From Coprothermobacter sp. (GTDB taxonomy: Bacteria > Caldisericota > Caldisericia > Cryosericales > Cryosericaceae), in NCBI GenBank assembly GCA_013824685.1, contig PNOG01000026.1, positions 1 to 32,000 of the forward strand: a DNA stretch of 32,000 bases, in the 5' to 3' direction. Positions 25,218 through 32,000 of the stretch are shown in pieces. How positions within the stretch are numbered: position 1 is the stretch's first letter; every line of letters starts with the position of its first letter. Under the pieces are notes generated by a model. It had not been told where the DNA came from. It saw only the letters and a program-made list of their open reading frames with translations, and searched no databases. The position numbers and the translations under genes are program-made.

Positions 25218-26525
25218 CTACAACTCTTCGATGGAGTCCAACAACGCGATGGCGTACAGCGGCATATTTACCAGCCATGATTCCTTTCGGAAGTTCGACA
25301 GGGAAGTCCGGACTGCATACCTCGGAGCGTACCTGTCACAATACGCCCGCAGGCTCCTGGATTTCAGGTTCTCGGCCGCCTTGACCTCGACAGGGATCAC
25401 GTTTGGCCCTCTCTGGACCAGGAAATCGACTTCTCCCGTAGAATTCTCCGTCGTATGGTAGAAGGCGGGCAGCCTAAGATCGGAAATCAATTGCTGCAGC
25501 ACATACTGTTCTGTCAGCGAACCCTTGAACTCTTCGAAGATGCTGCTGCCTTCGATCAATGTCCTTGCGTCGAGATCGCCCATGGCCCCTAGTAACCCGA
25601 CGTCCAGGACGTAGAGCTTGAAGGACCGGGCATCCATGTACGCATTCAGCGGAACATTCGGTTTGGTGATGCGGTAGACCTTGGTGAGGAGACCACAATC
25701 CTCCAGCCATTGGATCGCAAGCTCGAAGTCTTTTGCGCGTGCGCCCTCCCGAATCTGACCATAGACGAACTTCCGGTTCTCCTTGGCAAGCTGCGTCGGC
25801 ACAGCGTTCCAGATCATACGCATCCGCGGTACGATCTCCACGGGGGCATGTTTGGAGAAGTCCTGATCATAGAAGGTCAGCAAGTCCTTCTGGAGTCGCC
25901 GGACCGCCCCGAAGTCCTGTGTCTCCAGATAGGTCGTCACCGCCTCGGGCATGCCACCGATGTAGTAATACTGTTTCAGCAGGTCTACATAGGTTCCCCG
26001 GAACGAGGTGATCAGAGCGACGTCCCTCTTCCCAATCAGTTCGTTGAGCTGCTCATGCTCCATGGCATCGAGAAACTCCCGGAAATTCAGGGGGTACAGA
26101 TCCAGGAGTTCCGCTTTCCCCACAGGGAAGGACGTTCCTTCATGCAAGGCGACACCCAACAGAGAACCTGCCGCAACAATCGCGTACTCCGGTGCGTTTT
26201 CGCTGAAGTATTTCAGTGAGGTAAGGGCTTTTGGCACTTCCTGCACCTCGTCAAAAATGATGAGAGTGTCATCGGCAGTGATCTTGACGCCAGTTTCGAT
26301 TTGCAGGGCGCTGATGAGACGCGCGGTATCGTATCCGCCTTCAAACACACTCTGCATCCGTGGGTTGTTGTCAAAGTTCACATAGGCGACGTTCCGAAAA
26401 CATATTCTGCCGAACTCCTTCATGAGCCAGGTCTTGCCGACCTGCCGAGCCCCCCGTATGATCAGAGGTTTGCGGTGTCTCTCTCCCTTCCACGCCTGCA
26501 GCTTCTTCATTGCATGTCGGTCCAT
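25218..26525 (-). CDS. AAA ATPase with DUF4143 C-terminal domain
   Basis: A 435-residue protein of the AAA_14/DUF4143 group. Walker A is GARQVGKT at residues 25-32, Walker B is TLIIFDEVQE near 88-97, and AAGSLLG resembles the sensor-1 region. The C-terminal half contains TGEVDFLVQRGPNVIPVEVKAA, the E-x-D...E-x-K pattern of the PD-(D/E)xK nuclease fold seen in DUF4143. Function is unknown for most members; they are common in accessory regions and are strongly expanded in anaerobes. ATG at 26525 is chosen because GAGAGG lies 7 bases upstream and the promoter -10 (26560-26565) overlaps the earlier ATG at 26561. Flanked on both sides by composite repeats, suggesting acquisition. Confidence 0.9.
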   Translation of the reverse strand: MDRHAMKKLQAWKGERHRKPLIIRGARQVGKTWLMKEFGRICFRNVAYVNFDNNPRMQSVFEGGYDTARLISALQIETGVKITADDTLIIFDEVQEVPKALTSLKYFSENAPEYAIVAAGSLLGVALHEGTSFPVGKAELLDLYPLNFREFLDAMEHEQLNELIGKRDVALITSFRGTYVDLLKQYYYIGGMPEAVTTYLETQDFGAVRRLQKDLLTFYDQDFSKHAPVEIVPRMRMIWNAVPTQLAKENRKFVYGQIREGARAKDFELAIQWLEDCGLLTKVYRITKPNVPLNAYMDARSFKLYVLDVGLLGAMGDLDARTLIEGSSIFEEFKGSLTEQYVLQQLISDLRLPAFYHTTENSTGEVDFLVQRGPNVIPVEVKAAENLKSRSLRAYCDRYAPRYAVRTSLSNFRKESWLVNMPLYAIALLDSIEEL

Positions 26526-26559
26526 GTTGTCGCCTCTCATGATCTGACTTTTCCAATTC

Positions 26560-26587
26560 ATTGTAGAAGACTGACGCGCCGATGCAA
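26560..26587 (-). promoter_or_regulatory. Promoter of the DUF4143 ATPase gene
   Basis: Minus-strand TTGCAT (26582-26587), a 16-base spacer and TACAAT (26560-26565). Transcription would start near 26553, about 28 bases before the chosen start codon. Confidence 0.55.
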
Positions 26588-26642
26588 CACTTTTAAGGAC
26601 AGAAAAGTGGAGAAAGTAACACTTTTAAGGACATAAAAGTGT
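26588..26642. promoter_or_regulatory. Two tandem palindromes next to the ATPase promoter
   Basis: CACTTTT-aaggacag-AAAAGTG (26588-26609) and ACACTTTT-aaggacat-AAAAGTGT (26619-26642) share the same core. Their centres are 32 bases apart, about three helical turns, and the first begins at the edge of the -35. The arrangement looks like a paired operator on one DNA face. Confidence 0.6.
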
Positions 26643-26797
26643 GTAACAGGGGACAGCCGTAGTTGTTGTAACATGCGCGCGTCACAGTGGCAGGACTGGA
26701 TTCCCGCCTTGGCGGGCATGACGGAGAATGATACGCTTCGGGGGACGGTTCCGTTTGGTGCCAGATTGTTACACCCGTGCGCCTGGATATGCAGAAA

Positions 26798-26817
26798 CCC
26801 CCGGACAAGAAAGGGGG
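26798..26817 (-). terminator. Terminator-like hairpin within array C
   Basis: Minus strand: CCCCC, ten-base loop, GGGGG, then TTTCTG. It lies about 110 bases after the XRE gene stop. The T tract is short, so efficiency is doubtful. Confidence 0.45.
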
Positions 26818-26848
26818 AGACGAGAAAGGACTGGATTCCCGCGTGCGC

Positions 26849-26885
26849 CGAGAGCACCCCTCGTATTGAACTGAAATACTCGGGG
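26849..26885. repeat. 37-bp insert splitting a dRS3-like palindrome (copy 1)
   Basis: The palindrome half ATTCCCGCGTGCGC (26835-26848) is separated from its partner GGGAAT (26886-26891) by 37 bases starting CGAGAGCACCCCTCG. The insert can fold (CCCC..GTATT with AATAC..GGGG). A near-identical insert lies at 28617. Confidence 0.8.
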
Positions 26886-26924
26886 GGGAATGACGGACTG
26901 TAACAGGGGACAGGCGCCTTTCTG

Positions 26925-27239
26925 TCAGAGTGGATCAAACTCCAGTTTCCTGGGCTTGGCTCCACAGGCCAATGCATAGCGGACGATCGTGCTGTACTCG
27001 AGATCAGATCCGGCATGCTCGATCTTCGATACGTACTCCTGAGATCTGCCCATGCGGTCGGCGACGACTCTCTGAGTCAGTCCAGCGCTCTTGCGCAGCT
27101 CACGCAACTGCCGTGCCGCCGCCAGCTCCGCCTTCATCTCGATGTAGACCTGCTTTGCCTTGGGATCAGTCTCGATGAGTTTCTTGATTTCCTGCCGATA
27201 GGCTTCAGTAATGGCTGTCATATCACGAATGCTCTTCAT
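26925..27239 (-). CDS. XRE-family antitoxin-like regulator (HigA/MqsA type)
   Basis: A 104-residue protein with a charged N-terminal helix region and a helix-turn-helix at residues about 53-75 (GLTQRVVADRMGRSQEYVSKIEH), the XRE pattern. Size and C-terminal extension fit HigA-like antitoxins. ATG at 27239 has GGAGGAGGAAG 8-16 bases upstream. A fragment of a toxin C terminus precedes it and overlaps its start by 17 bases, the arrangement of a toxin-antitoxin operon, so this looks like an orphan antitoxin. Confidence 0.82.
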   Translation of the reverse strand: MKSIRDMTAITEAYRQEIKKLIETDPKAKQVYIEMKAELAAARQLRELRKSAGLTQRVVADRMGRSQEYVSKIEHAGSDLEYSTIVRYALACGAKPRKLEFDPL

Positions 27240-27339
27240 GTCTCTCTTCCTCCTCCTGCAGACGTCGCTCCAACGCCGTCCTACGCGAGCGGGCAACTCG
27301 CAGTTCCTTCAGCGGCGTGTTCCCATTCCTTCGTTCAAT
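27223..27339 (-). pseudogene. C-terminal remnant of a RelE/HigB-like toxin
   Basis: The frame ending at 27223 reads NGNTPLKELRVARSRRTAL, which parallels TKETPLKEINLARKRLVQV at the C terminus of the intact toxin at 27936. The rest of the toxin (about 80 residues) is not found in any frame upstream. The remnant sits directly before the XRE gene, where its toxin should be. Boundaries upstream are approximate. Confidence 0.55.
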
Positions 27340-27493
27340 ACATAACTCAAGGGTGGTGAATGTCAAGAGAACACCGTGCCTGGCTTGGGGCCGGTAGTAG
27401 TTGCTCTGTGATTTGGCCGCGAGAGGCCAGTCAGTGCATGTCATGTTTTGGGACGCTTCCGTTTACCCATTCGTCTGACCGTCAAGTGAAAAG

Positions 27494-27534
27494 CAACAAT
27501 CGCCGTGCGCTTGTGACACGCATGGCGATTGTTG
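27494..27534 (-). terminator. Rho-independent terminator of the toxin-antitoxin operon
   Basis: A 16-bp stem (27494-27509 with 27519-27534, one G-T pair) and a 9-base loop, followed on the minus strand by CTTTTCACTT. It lies 57 bases after the antitoxin stop. The remaining bases in 27340-27590 show no gene. Confidence 0.75.
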
Positions 27535-27590
27535 TCTATCTGCTTGGCTACGATCAGCAGCTTATCACACTGCTGACGCCAATTGCCGCG

Positions 27591-27929
27591 CTACTCCAGC
27601 TTTACGGTAAGCTTCTTCCCACATGCTGCAGCGAATTGAGCGAGTGAACGAATGCTGCCAAGATATCCTTCCCGCTCCATGCGAGCAATCTGTGGTTGAG
27701 TACGCCCCATTCTAGCTGCAAGATCGGCCTGAGTAAGGCCACAGTCCTTCCTTGCTTTCGCCAAACGAAGTGCGATTTCCGCCTCTTCCCGCACAGCCTG
27801 CATCTTGACAGAGAGAACTGGATCAGCGGCAATAGCCTCTTTCGTCTCCCTGCGTAGACGCTCGCTAGCCTCAATGACCTCTCTGGAAACGAGAGGTTCC
27901 TCTATTGCTTTCTTCCTCGTAGTACTCAT
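27591..27929 (-). CDS. HigA-like antitoxin, XRE family
   Basis: A 112-residue protein with a helix-turn-helix at about 64-86 (GLTQADLAARMGRTQPQIARMERE) and a C-terminal LAQFAAACGKKLTVKLE strand typical of HigA-like antitoxins that pair with Gp49/RelE-type toxins. It starts 6 bases after the toxin stop, with GGGAGAG directly upstream. Toxin-first order is typical of HigBA. It is expected to bind the promoter palindrome at 28363 and repress its own operon. Confidence 0.9.
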   Translation of the reverse strand: MSTTRKKAIEEPLVSREVIEASERLRRETKEAIAADPVLSVKMQAVREEAEIALRLAKARKDCGLTQADLAARMGRTQPQIARMEREGYLGSIRSLAQFAAACGKKLTVKLE

Positions 27930-27935
27930 CTCTCC

Positions 27936-28274
27936 CTACCTCCACATCCCCTGCTTGACCTGCACCAACCTCTTGCGTGCCAAGTTGATCTCCTTAAGTG
28001 GCGTCTCTTTCGTCTTCTTGACGAAGACAACAAGACCATAGATCAAGTTGCCCCCGTTCCAGTAATAGTATAGGATACGTGCCTGTTGGCCGTCATCGTG
28101 TCCTCGAATCTCGAAGATTCGTTTCTCCTCATCGACAATACGTCCCTGGGGAAACGCGAGAGTCCCCTTCTCTTCCAGAAACCCAACAAGTTCCCACAGT
28201 TCACCTCGCAATTCGAGTGGCAGCTCCGCCATTTCTTCTCTTGCCGGTGAAATCAACACGAACTGCTTCTTCAT
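27936..28274 (-). CDS. HigB/RelE-like (phage Gp49-type) toxin
   Basis: A 112-residue toxin of the Gp49/HigB-like group (PF05973 type), ribosome-associated mRNA interferases. Typical features are an N-terminal AREEMAELPLELRGELWELVGFLEEKG, a core with EIRGHDDGQQARILYYYWNGGNLIYGLVVFVKK and the closing KTKETPLKEINLARKRL. The Arg/Lys content at the end fits the catalytic basic surface. The ATG at 28274 has no clear ribosome-binding site. Both genes of the pair look intact. Confidence 0.9.
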   Translation of the reverse strand: MKKQFVLISPAREEMAELPLELRGELWELVGFLEEKGTLAFPQGRIVDEEKRIFEIRGHDDGQQARILYYYWNGGNLIYGLVVFVKKTKETPLKEINLARKRLVQVKQGMWR

Positions 28275-28362
28275 CCAGTACTCACCATGCCCTCCCGAGA
28301 CATCGTCCTTGATCTACCGATCAGAATCACGCCAGCAGCCAGTCAACAAAGAACATACCAGT

Positions 28363-28390
28363 ATTGTTATGACAATCACCGAGAAGTCAA
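28363..28390 (-). promoter_or_regulatory. Candidate promoter and operator of the toxin-antitoxin pair
   Basis: Minus-strand TTGACT (28385-28390), a 16-base spacer and AACAAT (28363-28368). The -10 is part of a small palindrome ATTGT-tatg-ACAAT (28363-28376), a plausible antitoxin operator. Confidence 0.4.
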
Positions 28391-28512
28391 GTGCCCGCAC
28401 GGGAATGACGGAGGGGTGGGGTGGGACAGGACTGGATTCCCGCCTGCGCGGGAAGGACGTGTATCAGGGGACAGACACCGTTCAGCGATGCAACCCCCTG
28501 GATATGGAAAAA

Positions 28513-28527
28513 CCCCCATGAAGGGGG
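28513..28527 (-). terminator. Terminator-like hairpin downstream of the rRNA operon
   Basis: Minus strand: CCCCC, TTCAT loop, GGGGG, then TTTTTCC (28508-28512 T tract). It lies 165 bases after the 5S 3' end and could end the rRNA transcript. Confidence 0.6.
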
Positions 28528-28616
28528 AGGGACAAGAAAAGCATGGATTCCCGCCTGCGCGGGAATGACAGAATCACGCGGGAATGACGGATGACGGACT
28601 GGATTCCCGCCTGCGC

Positions 28617-28654
28617 CGAGAGCACCCCTCGTATTGAACTGAAATACTCGGGGG
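28617..28654. repeat. Insert splitting a dRS3-like palindrome (copy 2)
   Basis: The same sequence as the insert at 26849, with one more G in the G run, sits at the same position after GCCTGCGC of the palindrome and before GGGAAT. The surrounding bases are different repeat copies. Confidence 0.8.
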
Positions 28655-28683
28655 GGGAATGACAGCATGGGGGAATATGAAAA

Positions 28684-28816
<133 letters not shown>

Positions 28817-28857
28817 CAGATGAAAACAAGAAGGAACTGCAGGCTGCCTGCACCCTC

Positions 28858-31861
<3,004 letters not shown>

Positions 31862-31952
31862 CAAGGTGCGGACCAAAGAAGCCGCGTGAAGGTGCGTTTG
31901 CACCCTCAAAACTAGACAGTGAGCGGAAAACGGTCAAAAGACGATGCTCCTT

Positions 31953-32000
31953 GAAAGGAGGTGATCCAGGCGCACGTTCTCGTACACCTACCTTGTTACG
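31953..32000 (-). rRNA. rrs: 16S ribosomal RNA, 3' end (partial)
   Basis: On the minus strand the window begins inside 16S: CGTAACAAGGTAGGTGTACG, then GGATCACCTCCTTTC with the anti-Shine-Dalgarno CCTCC. The 5' part lies beyond the window. The spacer to 23S (31847-31952) is only about 106 bases and has no tRNA. Confidence 0.95.

Larger units (their letters stand above)
26643..26924. repeat. Composite repeat array C
   Basis: A tgtaacaggggacag unit with cgtagttgttgtaacatgc (26642-26675), a degenerate palindrome (26700-26719), a gggggacggttccgttt motif (26741-26757), a hairpin at 26798-26817, a palindrome split by an insert (26835-26891), and a closing tgtaacaggggacag (26899-26914). The array abuts the stop of the XRE gene. 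No gene is visible here. Confidence 0.85.
28396..28665. repeat. Composite repeat array D
   Basis: Partial palindrome arm at 28399-28410, full palindrome at 28436-28454 region (ggaaggac instead of ggaatgac), a tatcaggggacagac unit (28462-28476), a terminator-like hairpin (28513-28527), a full palindrome at 28547-28566, further half units, and a palindrome split by an insert at 28617. It fills the space between the toxin gene and 5S rRNA; no gene is seen. Confidence 0.85.

Noticed and set aside
26558-27016. 152-codon minus-strand frame between the ATPase and XRE genes
   Set aside because: It runs through repeat array C and the XRE gene end; the peptide is repeat-derived.

Overview
The window is about 32 kb of a bacterial chromosome with moderately high GC. 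Genes are tightly packed, ribosome-binding sites are strong AGGAGG types (the 16S 3' end at 31953-31961 gives the matching CCTCCTTTC), and GTG and TTG starts are common. The content is mostly housekeeping. A butyrate kinase with two phosphotransacylase-like proteins, a TrpRS with a four-cysteine cluster like that of Thermotoga maritima, the non-mevalonate isoprenoid genes ispA and dxs, and a PilMNO-type pilus platform point to an anaerobic, deep-branching or uncultured lineage. The taxon cannot be fixed from the sequence alone. Caldisericota/Cryosericota is only a guess.

Layout: 1-358 holds a perfect 110-bp tandem repeat followed by a near-consensus promoter for a tRNA operon (Gly-CCC, Cys-GCA, Leu-UAA; 359-618). 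Next come a YghO-like acyltransferase on the minus strand and a divergent ABC-F ATPase on the plus strand. An M50 protease-trpS-scpA-scpB operon runs on the minus strand from 6848 to 3983, with a divergent DUF2344 gene at 6991. From 7794 to 24318 every gene is on the minus strand. In transcription order these are: pilus genes (prepilin peptidase, pilM, pilN, pilO, a small PilP-like protein, pepP); efp-asp23-nusB-acyP-ispA-dxs; nadK-recN-buk-ptb-ptb; and typA.

The part from 24.4 to 28.7 kb is an accessory island. It has three clusters of a composite repeat (a dRS3-like ATTCCC-N8-GGGAAT palindrome plus a TGTAACAGGGGACAG unit), an AAA ATPase with a DUF4143/nuclease-like C terminus behind paired palindromes, a lone XRE antitoxin with the remnant of its toxin, and an intact HigB/HigA-like toxin-antitoxin pair. 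The window ends with a minus-strand rRNA operon: 5S, 23S and the 3' end of 16S, with no tRNA in the short spacer.

How it fits together: the genes serve chromosome segregation (ScpAB), DNA repair (RecN), translation (EF-P, TypA, TrpRS, tRNA, rRNA), isoprenoid precursor supply, acyl-phosphate energy metabolism (Buk/Ptb) and surface pili. The most unusual structure is the dispersed composite repeat. In three places it lies downstream of a minus-strand transcription unit and carries a terminator-like hairpin, and in two places its palindrome is split by the same 37-38-bp insert.
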